Position numbers and translations under genes: made by a program | Part shown: positions 1 through 8,193 of the stretch, in pieces | Position numbering within the stretch: the stretch's first letter is position 1 | How the letters are laid out: every line of letters starts with the position of its first letter | Assembly: GCA_964392385.1 (NCBI GenBank) | Contig: CAYMPR010000021.1 | Location: 1-17,809 of the forward strand | Length of the DNA: 17,809 nt | Reading direction: 5' to 3' | From: MWEH01 sp964392385 | GTDB lineage: Bacteria > Bacillota > Clostridia > Christensenellales > DTU072 | The notes under the pieces: model-generated | Database searches by the model: none | What the model was told of the DNA's origin: nothing | Seen by the model: the letters and a program-made list of their open reading frames with translations, nothing else

Positions 1-453
1 GAAGTAGATGAAGAAACAGGTAATTGGGCATTTAAACACAACCCTTTCTCGATGCCACAAGGCGGCCTAAATTCCTTGTTAACACTATCACCTGGTGATG
101 TACTTGCCTATCAATACGATATTGTTTGTAATGGTGTTGAGCTATCAAGTGGAGCGGTCAGAAATCATGAAATTCCAACAATGGAAAAAGCCTTCGAGAT
201 TGCAGGTTATTCCAAAGAAGATTTGTCGAGTAAGTTCCCCTCACTATATAATGCTTTCAGGTTTGGTGCTCCTCCTCACGCTGGAATGGCACCAGGGGTT
301 GATAGAATTTTAATGTTACTGGCAGAAGAAAGTAACATCAGAGAAGTAATTGCCTTCCCTATGAACAAAAATGCTCAAGACCTTTTGATGGGTGCTCCAA
401 GTGAAGTAACTGAAAAGCAGCTAAGAGAAGTTCACATTAAGCTTAGACAATAG
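1..453 (+). CDS. aspS: Aspartate--tRNA ligase, C-terminal part (5' end outside window)
   Basis: This is the last 150 codons of a class II aminoacyl-tRNA synthetase that charges tRNA with aspartate in the cytoplasm. The reading frame is open from base 1, so the start and the anticodon-binding domain lie upstream. What can be seen is the end of the catalytic core: HNPFSMPQGG near residue 14, YDIVCNGVELSSGAVRNH (the motif 2-3 region), GAPPHAGMAPGVDR (class II motif 3, ending in the ATP-binding Arg), and the tail NIREVIAFPMNKNAQDLLMGAPS. The FSMPQGG and GAPSEVT wording resembles the AspRS type I recall from alphaproteobacteria more than the Bacillus/E. coli type. The gatCAB genes directly downstream suggest a non-discriminating enzyme that also makes Asp-tRNA(Asn), but the residues that decide this are in the missing N-terminal domain. 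Stop is TAG. Confidence 0.95.
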   Translation, partial: EVDEETGNWAFKHNPFSMPQGGLNSLLTLSPGDVLAYQYDIVCNGVELSSGAVRNHEIPTMEKAFEIAGYSKEDLSSKFPSLYNAFRFGAPPHAGMAPGVDRILMLLAEESNIREVIAFPMNKNAQDLLMGAPSEVTEKQLREVHIKLRQ

Positions 454-536
454 AGCAATTTAAGATGAATTCCTGCATTTAATTAATCACAAAATGTGCT
501 TTTGTGTAACTAAATTTTTTAATTAGAGGAAAATAT

Positions 537-824
537 ATGATTACTGGAGAAGATTTTGACAAAATTGCAGAATATGCATTAATAAATTTTACCGCAAAAG
601 AAAAAGCTGAAATACTAAAGGACATGTCAGAAGTTATTAATTTGGCAAATAAAGTAAAAGAGGCAGAAACCAATATGCCTCCATACAAGGGTCGAATTAT
701 TAAAGCTCAAGAATTAAGAGATGATATACCCGAAGATTGCACCCCAGTTGACATTTTACTTCAAAATGCTGGAGGAGGCGAGGATGGCTTTTTCGTTATA
801 AAAAGGAGAGGAAAAAATGAGTAA
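537..824 (+). CDS. gatC: Asp/Glu-tRNA(Asn/Gln) amidotransferase subunit C
   Basis: Small 95-residue subunit that clasps GatA and GatB together in the GatCAB amidotransferase. The length fits the family. It shows the usual pattern: an N-terminal helical part (DFDKIAEYALINFTAKEKAEILKDMSEVI) followed by an extended segment with the family-like LRDDIPEDC stretch near residues 61-69. The start at 537 follows AGAGGA about 8 bases upstream. The gene sits 83 bases after aspS and overlaps gatA by 8 bases (ATGAGTAA), which implies translational coupling. Identity rests as much on position in front of gatA/gatB as on sequence, since GatC is weakly conserved. Confidence 0.9.
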   Translation: MITGEDFDKIAEYALINFTAKEKAEILKDMSEVINLANKVKEAETNMPPYKGRIIKAQELRDDIPEDCTPVDILLQNAGGGEDGFFVIKRRGKNE

Positions 825-2280
825 TATTTTACATTATTCCAATCTTTTACAATCTAAAAAAATCTCTTCTCTGGAATTAACAAACCTCTATCTAGATGGC
901 ATTAAGAAAGTTAATGATAAGCTTAATTCATATGTAAAAGTTTATGAAGATTTAGCAATCGAACAAGCAAAGCGAGCTGATGAAAAATTAGCGTCTACAT
1001 CAAATCTGCCTTTAATACATGGCATTCCTATGGCCTTAAAGGACAATTTGGCGGTTGAAGGATTAAATACTACATGCTGCTCAAAAATGCTTGAAAACTT
1101 TAAGTCCACCTTCACCGCAACTGCTGTAAATAAACTCTTCGCTTCTGGCGCAATAATGCTTGGAAAGACTAACCTAGACGAGTTTGCGATGGGCTCTTAT
1201 TGCAACACAGGTATTTATGGCCCATCAAGAAATCCTTATGACCTTCTTAAAAGCCCAGGTGGTAGTTCTGGCGGAAACGCAAGTGCTGTTGCAGGGGGCA
1301 TCGCACCTTATACTCTTGGAACAGACACAGGTGGCTCAACAAGACAGCCTGCTAGCTATTGTGGGATAGTGGCCTTAAAACCAACATATGGAACGATCTC
1401 AAGATACGGGTTATTAACACTAGCATCATCTTTTGACCAAATAGCACCGATGACATCAAGCGTACAAGATTGTGCTATAGTTTATGATTCTATTTCAGGT
1501 TACGACACCAATGATATGATGACATTTAAACGCGAATATAAACCTACTTTTAACTCTCTAACAGGTAACATTAAAGGTTTAAAAATTGGAATCTCTAAAG
1601 ATTTTTTTGAGACATCTTCCAAGGAAACTAATGAAGCAGTAATGAAAGCAGCTGATTTTTATGTCAAAAAGGGTGCCGAATTAGTAGATGTTAAATTGCC
1701 TCACATAAAATATTCATTGCCAATCTATTACATTTTAGGCTGTGCCGAGATTTCTTCCAACTTCGGAAGATTTGATGGAATTAGGTTTGGCTATAAAACA
1801 GAAGCGAGTTACAAAGACATTGATGAAATGATTGCTAAAACAAGAACAGAAGCCTTAGGAAAAGATATTAAACGCCGAATAATGCTGGGGATATATTTTC
1901 TTAGTAAACAAAACTATAAAGAATACTTTTTGAAAGCTTCAATGATGAGAAATGAACTAATCGCAGATTTTACAGAAGCATTTCAAACTTGTGATTTAAT
2001 ATTATCACCAACCTCTCCTACTTCCGCTCTTCCTTTAGATTTTACGCCCGAAACAATTGTCGAAAAATATTATGCTGATTCTTGTGTTGCACCTGCAAAT
2101 TTATGTGGTTTACCAGCACTAGCACTACCATCTGGGATAGATACAAATGGACTTCCTTTAGGTATGCAATTGATGGGCCCATCATTTTCGGAAGCAACAC
2201 TATTAAATGTAGGATATGCCTTTGAGCGCGAAGCCGATTTTAAGCTTGTTCCTAAAACGGGGGTACGATATGACATATAA
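817..2280 (+). CDS. gatA: Asp/Glu-tRNA amidotransferase subunit A (amidase)
   Basis: 487-residue amidase-signature enzyme, the glutaminase subunit of GatCAB. It releases ammonia from glutamine and passes it through the complex to GatB. The Ser-cisSer-Lys triad is present: Lys75 in MALKDNLA, Ser150 in the glycine/serine-rich loop SPGGSSGGNASAVAGG, and Ser174 in DTGGSTRQPAS. The spacing matches the well-studied Staphylococcus GatA with a constant offset of four residues. The C-terminal SCVAPANLCGLPALALPSG and GLPLGMQLMG segments are also typical. A strong site AAAGGAGAGG lies 6-7 bases before the ATG, inside the end of gatC. The gene ends by overlapping gatB by 11 bases. Length is normal and no defect is seen. 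Confidence 0.97.
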   Translation: MSNILHYSNLLQSKKISSLELTNLYLDGIKKVNDKLNSYVKVYEDLAIEQAKRADEKLASTSNLPLIHGIPMALKDNLAVEGLNTTCCSKMLENFKSTFTATAVNKLFASGAIMLGKTNLDEFAMGSYCNTGIYGPSRNPYDLLKSPGGSSGGNASAVAGGIAPYTLGTDTGGSTRQPASYCGIVALKPTYGTISRYGLLTLASSFDQIAPMTSSVQDCAIVYDSISGYDTNDMMTFKREYKPTFNSLTGNIKGLKIGISKDFFETSSKETNEAVMKAADFYVKKGAELVDVKLPHIKYSLPIYYILGCAEISSNFGRFDGIRFGYKTEASYKDIDEMIAKTRTEALGKDIKRRIMLGIYFLSKQNYKEYFLKASMMRNELIADFTEAFQTCDLILSPTSPTSALPLDFTPETIVEKYYADSCVAPANLCGLPALALPSGIDTNGLPLGMQLMGPSFSEATLLNVGYAFEREADFKLVPKTGVRYDI

Positions 2281-3682
2281 TCTCGTTTGTGGTTTTGAAA
2301 CTCACGTTGAACTATCAACCAAAACAAAAATTTTCTGTTCATGCCCAACAGACTTTGGCGATGAGCCCAATTCTCATGTGTGCCCAAAGTGCATAGCAGA
2401 ACCTGGCACCCTTCCTATAGTTAACAAACAAACCTTTATTTATGCGATTAAAGCTGGGCTAGGTACAAATTGCAAAATTAATAATGTGGTGCATTTCGAT
2501 AGGAAAAATTACACATATCCAGATCTTCCAAAAGCATATCAACTAACTCAGTTCACTGAGCCAATTTGCGTAGGAGGACATATTACTCTTGATAGCGGAA
2601 AAATCATTAGAATTAACAGGATACATTTAGAAGAAGATGCAGGCAAGCTTATTCATAAAGGCGAATATACATATATTGACTACAATAGAGGAGCAGTGCC
2701 ACTAATCGAAATTGTTACTGAACCTGATATCAGTTCTGTTGAAGAAGCACGGGAGTATTTAGAGAAACTACAATTGATTCTACGCCACTTAGCAGTTTCC
2801 GATTGTAAAATGGAAGAGGGTTCAATGCGCTGTGATGTTAATATTTCAGTGAATAAACCCGGAGAAAAACTAGGAACTCGTTCCGAAATTAAGAATATGA
2901 ACTCTTTATCCTTCATTGATAAGGCTATATTATACGAATATTCTAGGCATGTAAATGCTCTAACAAATGGGGAGCCACTATTCCAGGAGACAAGGCGTTT
3001 TAACGAATCAGACGGATCCACTTCAGCAATGCGAGAAAAAGAAAATGCCCAGGACTATAGATATTATGATGATCCAGATATCCCATCAATACTTGTAGAT
3101 GAGGCTTTTATAGAGTCTGTCAGAAAAACATTGCCTGAACTCCCCGAAACTATGAAAAATAGATTTCTCGCTATGGGCCTATCTCCTCAAGAGAGTGACT
3201 TACTAATTAAATATAAGCAGGTTGCTGATTATTTTTCAAAAGCCGCAATAAATGGTGATCCGAAAATAATTTCCAACTATATTCTTGGAGAAATTTTTAG
3301 AGATTTCAAGTCAGAATCCGACAAAGAACTTTTTATAATTCCTATAACAATACCTGATTTAGTTGAACTATCAAAACTACAAAAAAATGGCAAAATTAGT
3401 GCCCAATTTGCGAAAAAAGCTATTAATGAAATGTTGAAAACATCTAAATCCTTAGAAAGTATCTTGAATGCATCTGATTTAGCTGGGATTACAGAACAGG
3501 AACTTAATGCCATTTGCTTATTAGCTATTAAAGAAAATCCAAATGCTGTAACTGATTATCTAGCAGGAAAGGAAAAAGCAATAAAAGCAATATTAGGTAG
3601 CGTAATGAAGTTATCACATGGGAAAGCTAATGCACAAACAGCCGAACAAATAATCATAAAAGCAATAAAAAATGCAAATTAG
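2270..3682 (+). CDS. gatB: Asp/Glu-tRNA amidotransferase subunit B
   Basis: 470-residue kinase/transamidase subunit. It activates Asp- or Glu-tRNA with ATP and converts it to the amide using ammonia from GatA. I set the start at ATG 2270 because MTYNLVCGFETHVELSTKTK aligns with the usual GatB N-terminus; an in-frame ATG at 2216 would add 18 residues inside gatA. Zinc-type cysteines are visible as C23-x-C25 and C38-x2-C41. The family signature FDRKNYTYPDLPKAYQ is at residues 76-91, followed by HLEEDAGK and IEIVTEPD. A C-terminal YqeY-like tRNA-binding domain ends in GKANAQTAEQII. The usual CLGLPG-type loop reads CIAEPG here, a mild deviation. The ribosome site (GGGG) is weak, fitting coupling to gatA. 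Confidence 0.96.
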   Translation: MTYNLVCGFETHVELSTKTKIFCSCPTDFGDEPNSHVCPKCIAEPGTLPIVNKQTFIYAIKAGLGTNCKINNVVHFDRKNYTYPDLPKAYQLTQFTEPICVGGHITLDSGKIIRINRIHLEEDAGKLIHKGEYTYIDYNRGAVPLIEIVTEPDISSVEEAREYLEKLQLILRHLAVSDCKMEEGSMRCDVNISVNKPGEKLGTRSEIKNMNSLSFIDKAILYEYSRHVNALTNGEPLFQETRRFNESDGSTSAMREKENAQDYRYYDDPDIPSILVDEAFIESVRKTLPELPETMKNRFLAMGLSPQESDLLIKYKQVADYFSKAAINGDPKIISNYILGEIFRDFKSESDKELFIIPITIPDLVELSKLQKNGKISAQFAKKAINEMLKTSKSLESILNASDLAGITEQELNAICLLAIKENPNAVTDYLAGKEKAIKAILGSVMKLSHGKANAQTAEQIIIKAIKNAN

Positions 3683-3712
3683 TATCCTTAACTATGAATT
3701 AAGAGGTGAAAA

Positions 3713-5803
3713 ATGACAGATATCCTAAAAATATACGGTAGTTTAGTGTTTAGTGACTCCGTAATGAAAGAAAGACTATCACCAGAGGTTTATTCTGCTT
3801 TAAGACATACCATTGAAACTGGTGCAGGATTAAATTTAGATTTAGCCCAGCCTATTGCAAATGCAATGAAGGAGTGGGCAATTGAAAAAGGTGCTACCCA
3901 CTATACTCATTGGTTCCAACCAATGACTGGAGTCACCGCGGAAAAACATGACAGTTTTATTAAACCATTGAAGGATGGCAAGGTAATTCTTTCTTTTTCT
4001 GCAAATGCACTTGTAAAAGGTGAGCCCGATGCTTCAAGTTTACCTTCAGGTGGTTTAAGAGCTACTTTTGAGGCAAGAGGATATACCGCTTGGGATCCTT
4101 CATCATATGCATTTATTAAAGATGGGTCTTTGTGTATCCCAACAGCTTTTTGTTCATATGGAGGTGAAACTCTCGATAAAAAATCTCCTCTTTTGCGTTC
4201 TATGGAAGCGATTAATCTTCAAGGACTAAGGATATTAAGGCTTTTTGGAAATACTTTTGCAAAAAGAGTCGTTGCTAATTGTGGAGCTGAACAAGAATAC
4301 TTTTTAATTGATAAAACGATGTTTGAATCAAGGATGGATTTAATCCATTGTGGAAGGACTCTCTTCGGTGCAAAGCCGCCTAAAGGGCAAGAAATGGGTG
4401 ATCATTACTTTGGCGTTATAAATCAAAGAGTTAGTGCTTTTATGAAAGATTTAGATGAGGAACTTTGGAAACTAGGTGTCCCGGCAAAAACAAAGCACAA
4501 CGAATCTGCACCAGCTCAACATGAACTTGCGCCAGTATATACAACGGTAAACCTTGCTACGGATCAAAATCAATTAACAATGGAGCTTATGAAGAGTATA
4601 GCCGTGAAGCATAATTTGGCCTGTCTGTTGCATGAGAAACCTTTCGAAAAAGTAAACGGTAGTGGGAAACATAATAATTGGTCGCTTGCCACTGATTGTG
4701 GTGATAACTTATTAGAGCCAGGGGATACCCCGCATGAAAACGCTCAGTTCTTATTATTTTTACTTGCAGTTATCAAAGCAACGGATGAATTTCAAGATCT
4801 ACTAAGACTATCTGCTGCTTCCGCTGGAAATGACTTAAGACTTGGAGCACATGAAGCCCCTCCTGCTATCATTTCTATTTCCCTAGGTGAAGAATTAACT
4901 AATGTACTTGAGGCGATTGAGACAAATACTTTATACAAGGGTAATGGGAAAAATAAGATTGTATTAGGTGCAACAGTTTTACCGCCTATTCCAAAAGATA
5001 CATCGGATAGAAATCGCACATCGCCCTTTGCGTTTACTGGTGATAAATTAGAATTTAGATTGCTTGGTGCCCCTTTTTCTATTGCTTGCACTAACTACAT
5101 CATTAACACTATAGTCGCTAATTCTTTGTCCGATTTTGCAGATGAGTTGGAAAAAAGTAAGGATTTCAATAAAGACCTAACAGCGCTTATAGCTAAAACA
5201 GTAAAAGACCATAAAAGAATTATTTTCAACGGCAACAATTATTCCAAAGAATGGGTAGAAGAAGCAAACAAACGAGGCCTTTTAAATTTGAGAACAACGG
5301 TTGATTCTTTTGAAAGATTTAATGATGAAAAGAATTTGAAGCTTTTTGAAAAGCATAAAGTATTAACTAGAAGTGAAGTTCTCTCTAGAAGGGATATCCT
5401 TTTGGATAATTATACAAAAGTTTTAAACATTGAAGCCTTAACTATGATAGAAATGTCAAAAAAACAAATACTTCCCGCTGTAATGCTTTATGAAAGGAAA
5501 CTAGTAAAATTAGCTTTAAATAAGAAAAAGCTATCAGACAAGCTGGATTATTCCGTAGAAACAGATATTATTAATGAACTCTCTAGCGGCGCAAAAGCAT
5601 TATATGATTTAACGAATCGCTTGGAAAGAGAAGTAAGTGTTGAACTTGAACTAAATACACTCGAAAAAGCAAGATACTTCAAGGATACAGTGTTATTAAC
5701 TATGAAAGAACTAAGAAAAGTAGCTGATTATCTCGAACCACTAATTGCTAAATACTACTGGCCCTTCCCAACATATGCAGATTTATTGTATAGCGTAAAA
5801 TAA
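3713..5803 (+). CDS. glnN: Glutamine synthetase type III
   Basis: 696-residue enzyme that makes glutamine from glutamate, ammonia and ATP. Length and motifs identify the large GSIII class, not GSI or GSII: THYTHWFQPMTGVTAEKHD (62-80), PDASSLPSGGLRATFEARGYTAWD (105-128), CGAEQEYFLID (190-200, metal-binding Glu), HNESAPAQHELAP (262-274), NGSGKHNNWS (315-324) and DRNRTSPFAFTG near the phosphate site. One segment reads GNDLRLGAHEAPPAIIS (372-388), where GSIII proteins as I recall them have GNDHRLGANEAPPAIIS. The start follows AAGAGGTG 5-6 bases upstream. Only 30 bases separate it from gatB, so it is probably co-transcribed with gatCAB, which consumes glutamine. A terminator follows. Confidence 0.95.
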   Translation: MTDILKIYGSLVFSDSVMKERLSPEVYSALRHTIETGAGLNLDLAQPIANAMKEWAIEKGATHYTHWFQPMTGVTAEKHDSFIKPLKDGKVILSFSANALVKGEPDASSLPSGGLRATFEARGYTAWDPSSYAFIKDGSLCIPTAFCSYGGETLDKKSPLLRSMEAINLQGLRILRLFGNTFAKRVVANCGAEQEYFLIDKTMFESRMDLIHCGRTLFGAKPPKGQEMGDHYFGVINQRVSAFMKDLDEELWKLGVPAKTKHNESAPAQHELAPVYTTVNLATDQNQLTMELMKSIAVKHNLACLLHEKPFEKVNGSGKHNNWSLATDCGDNLLEPGDTPHENAQFLLFLLAVIKATDEFQDLLRLSAASAGNDLRLGAHEAPPAIISISLGEELTNVLEAIETNTLYKGNGKNKIVLGATVLPPIPKDTSDRNRTSPFAFTGDKLEFRLLGAPFSIACTNYIINTIVANSLSDFADELEKSKDFNKDLTALIAKTVKDHKRIIFNGNNYSKEWVEEANKRGLLNLRTTVDSFERFNDEKNLKLFEKHKVLTRSEVLSRRDILLDNYTKVLNIEALTMIEMSKKQILPAVMLYERKLVKLALNKKKLSDKLDYSVETDIINELSSGAKALYDLTNRLEREVSVELELNTLEKARYFKDTVLLTMKELRKVADYLEPLIAKYYWPFPTYADLLYSVK

Positions 5804-5822
5804 AGTTATTTTCCTAATATTT

Positions 5823-5857
5823 AAAAACCGTAGACATATTCGCTACGGTTTTTCTTT
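5823..5857 (+). terminator. Rho-independent terminator, two-way, after glnN
   Basis: Perfect 11-bp inverted repeat AAAAACCGTAG / CTACGGTTTTT with a 9-base loop, followed on the plus strand by TTTCTTT. The A-run on the left arm gives a T-run on the minus strand, so it can also end transcription of the PHP gene that converges from the right. Confidence 0.9.
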
Positions 5858-5888
5858 ACTATAAAACATTTTAGTATAAATTATTACC

Positions 5889-6644
5889 TTATGGCTTTCT
5901 AAATTCAATTATTCCTGGCTTTGCATTAATTATCTTCTTTTCTGCTTCAGGATAGTTTTTAATATAATTTTCAATACTCTCAAATCTTCCGATTCTGTCT
6001 TTATAATGTCCATCTGAATTTGCTATTAAAATTACATCTGTTTTTAATATTTCTTCAAAAACATCATATGATAGCTCAACGTGTTTAGCGTTCAACTCTA
6101 TCATTGTGCCATAATCTGCGCAACATTTAGCAACCTCGAGGGCATCAACTTTAGTTAAATGATTAATGTGAGCAATAATAGCAATTGGATATCTTTTCAC
6201 CATTGAAATATAGACATTAGTATTTCGCTTAATAGTTTGTAATGAAGGTTTCCCTAAAAAAGAGAAATACGAGTTTAAATACAAACCATTAAAAGATTTC
6301 CTGTTTTCAGGTTTTGCGGGTGCGTGAAATCCTGCAATTATGTAATCAAGAAAGGGATAGTCTTTGGGTGTTAAATCAATAGTACCATCAATACCAATAA
6401 TATTTGCCTCTATCGCGTGATAAATTTTAATGGAAGAAAACTCCCCTCTTAGCTCATTTATCCTCATTTTTTGTTCAAGAAAAGTTTCTCTACTAAGTCC
6501 CCCTATTTTAGGACTTGCAAATCCGTGATCCGAAATTCCAATAGCTTGGAGTCCTAAATCTCTAGCTGCTTCAAAGTTATCTCTGAGAGTTGTTTTCCCA
6601 TCACTATATTTAGTGTGTGTATGATAGTCGCCATAAATAAACAA
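5889..6644 (-). CDS. PHP-domain metal-dependent phosphoesterase (YcdX-like)
   Basis: 251-residue protein of the polymerase and histidinol phosphatase (PHP) superfamily, likely a cytoplasmic trinuclear-metal phosphatase. The metal ligands are all visible: HTH (H8, H10), SDH (D39, H40), HAIEANI (E79), GFH (H107), AHINH (H159, H162) and NSDGH (D211, H213). The order matches YcdX-type PHP enzymes; HisK-type histidinol phosphatases share the fold, and no his genes are nearby. The start codon is TTG. It is supported by GGAAAGAGGTG placed 5-6 bases upstream and by the protein beginning right before the first metal motif (IYGDYHTHT). Transcribed alone from its own promoter; substrate unknown. Confidence 0.88.
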   Translation of the reverse strand: MFIYGDYHTHTKYSDGKTTLRDNFEAARDLGLQAIGISDHGFASPKIGGLSRETFLEQKMRINELRGEFSSIKIYHAIEANIIGIDGTIDLTPKDYPFLDYIIAGFHAPAKPENRKSFNGLYLNSYFSFLGKPSLQTIKRNTNVYISMVKRYPIAIIAHINHLTKVDALEVAKCCADYGTMIELNAKHVELSYDVFEEILKTDVILIANSDGHYKDRIGRFESIENYIKNYPEAEKKIINAKPGIIEFRKP

Positions 6645-6749
6645 ATCAACACCTCTTTCCTTTAATTACTGTGTTTAAGCTATCTAAACTTTTAAGCTAA
6701 TTTTTATAAAAGATAACCTTAACTATTAAAACTTACTATTACTACTAGG

Positions 6750-6778
6750 ATTATATAATCATAATTAATGCAAATCAA
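6750..6778 (-). promoter_or_regulatory. Candidate sigma-A promoter of the PHP gene
   Basis: On the minus strand TTGATT (6773-6778) and TATAAT (6750-6755) are separated by 17 bases. The -10 box lies inside a perfect 12-bp palindrome GATTATATAATC (6749-6760), which could bind a regulator or be chance in AT-rich DNA. The leader to the TTG start would be about 100 bases. Confidence 0.55.
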
Positions 6779-6845
6779 TGAATATCAACTCTTTTTAAAC
6801 CTCAAAATATATTCTCCCTTTTCCATGGATTTTCTAGAAGCTATG

Positions 6846-6873
6846 TTGACAATGAGTACTCTTAGTGTATAAT
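6846..6873 (+). promoter_or_regulatory. Consensus sigma-A promoter of the GDPD fusion gene
   Basis: TTGACA (6846-6851), 16-base spacer, TATAAT (6868-6873): both boxes match the consensus exactly. The start codon is 25 bases downstream of the -10 box, with AAAAGGAG (6886-6893) as ribosome site, so the leader is very short. Confidence 0.85.
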
Positions 6874-6898
6874 AAATGATATCTTAAAAGGAGTATTT

Positions 6899-8047
6899 AT
6901 GCCTAAATTCGTTGCACACAGAGGACTTAGCTCACTATATTATCAAAATAGCGAAGAAGCATTTTTAGCTGCCGCAAAAAGCAGTTTTTTCTATGGTATA
7001 GAAACTGATGTGTGGTTAACCTCCGATTCAGAGTGGGTTTGTTGCCATGATGGCTCTCCTTTTGAAAATAAAGAAATTAAAATTTCTCAAATAACTCTGG
7101 AAGAAGCAAAAAAACTACCAATGAACCCTAAAAAATGGGGGAATGCAAGATTAAGAGGATTGTCTTATCTTTGTACAACAAAAAGATATCTAGAAATCAA
7201 CAAGGAATTTGGCAAAGTAGCTTTTATTGAGCTGAAAATAGTCCCCACTATGGCCGAATTGACTAATTTAGTTGAATTAGTTGAAAGTACCTTAGGTCTT
7301 CCAAATGCTGTTTTTATTAGCTTCCACGCTCGCAATTTAGAACGTTTAAAGCGGATGGATCTAGGAATAAGAACTCAAATCCTTACAACTACATGGATAC
7401 AAAGTAACTACTATCTATCAAAGGGGTATGACATTGACCAAAGTCTTTGGGCTATGACGCCTGGGAGAATTCGTAAGGCAAAAGCCCTCGGAAGAGAGGT
7501 AAATGTTTGGACAGTTCGTGATTTAGCGACTGTTAGCAGGTTTTTCATTGCCAAACCCGATTATATTACAACCGATTACGATTATTCAAGATGGATAAAA
7601 CGTGGACTAAAAAAATCTTCTTCCTCACGCATGAAAGGAAATGAAGAAGCACAAGCTGTAAGCTTTTTTAATCGCGGATATAATTGTGCACAATCAGTAG
7701 TAATGGCATTTGCGGAAAATCTTTGGTTTAATAAAAAGCGAGCCGCAGCAATCTCGTTGCCGTTTGGCCATGGAATAGATAAATGCGGAAACGAAGTATG
7801 TGGAGCGGTAACTGGTATGTTAATGGTGATTGGCTTATCGCACCCCAATATTACTAAAAAATCGATGTCCGAATTAGTTCAAAAATCACTTGATGAATTC
7901 AAGGAAAAAACTGGCGGAATCCGTTGCCATGAGTTTGTCTTAAAAGACCAAAGTAATGAAGGCCCTGCCGAAGCCCATAGAAAAGAAGGCGTATGTGAAA
8001 AACTTGTGGAAACAGCTGCATTAATCGCAAAAAAATATTTACCTTAA
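6899..8047 (+). CDS. Glycerophosphodiester phosphodiesterase fused to C_GCAxxG_C_C domain
   Basis: 382-residue two-domain protein. Residues 1-235 are a GDPD-type TIM-barrel phosphodiesterase, which typically cleaves glycerophosphodiesters to glycerol-3-phosphate and an alcohol: HRG (7-9), GIETDVW with E35 and D37, CCHD with H50, FIELK with E111, SFH (141-143) and VNVWTVRD near the C-terminal edge. The classic ENT after HRG reads QNSEEAF here. A serine/lysine-rich linker (236-250) leads to residues 252-382, which fit the C_GCAxxG_C_C family: RGYNCAQS (C263), DKCG (C296), CGAVTG (C301), then C343 and C366 at the expected places. That family is thought to be redox or metal linked but has no firm function. 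No signal peptide or membrane segment is seen. The frame is continuous, and no ribosome site precedes the internal ATG at 7631, so it reads as a true fusion. It has its own promoter and terminator. Confidence 0.85.
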   Translation: MPKFVAHRGLSSLYYQNSEEAFLAAAKSSFFYGIETDVWLTSDSEWVCCHDGSPFENKEIKISQITLEEAKKLPMNPKKWGNARLRGLSYLCTTKRYLEINKEFGKVAFIELKIVPTMAELTNLVELVESTLGLPNAVFISFHARNLERLKRMDLGIRTQILTTTWIQSNYYLSKGYDIDQSLWAMTPGRIRKAKALGREVNVWTVRDLATVSRFFIAKPDYITTDYDYSRWIKRGLKKSSSSRMKGNEEAQAVSFFNRGYNCAQSVVMAFAENLWFNKKRAAAISLPFGHGIDKCGNEVCGAVTGMLMVIGLSHPNITKKSMSELVQKSLDEFKEKTGGIRCHEFVLKDQSNEGPAEAHRKEGVCEKLVETAALIAKKYLP

Positions 8048-8072
8048 AAAAGAGCTAGCAGACTCTTTTTTA
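8046..8072 (+). terminator. Two-way terminator after the GDPD fusion gene
   Basis: Inverted repeat AAAAAAGAG (8046-8054) / CTCTTTTTT (8063-8071) with an 8-base loop. It starts inside the stop codon and has a T-run on either strand, so it can also serve the convergent DUF296 gene. Confidence 0.75.
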
Positions 8073-8193
8073 AATTCTTTAAAATATTTTTTCTTAATCA
8101 AAATACTTCTCTTTCTCGTATGTTTTTTATGCTCAAGCTTGATAGAGATTGTCTAATTATATAACGATTTTCTAAAAAATTAATGCCTTCTTT

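Noticed and set aside
454..536. Possible terminator or promoter between aspS and gatC
   Set aside because: Only a loose AT-rich inverted repeat (CTAAATT/AATTAG) and no stable stem with T-run; read-through in one operon is more likely.
2216..2269. Longer gatB start at ATG 2216
   Set aside because: It adds 18 residues within gatA that do not match the GatB N-terminus; ATG 2270 gives the conventional start MTYNLVCGFETHVEL.
2680..3021. 113-codon minus-strand frame inside gatB, and similar frames inside gatA, glnN, the transporters and trpB
   Set aside because: Each lies wholly or almost wholly within a well-conserved gene and has no recognisable protein content.
7631..8047. Separate gene for the C_GCAxxG_C_C domain starting at ATG 7631
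   Set aside because: No ribosome site before this ATG and the frame is continuous with the GDPD domain, so a fusion is the simpler reading.
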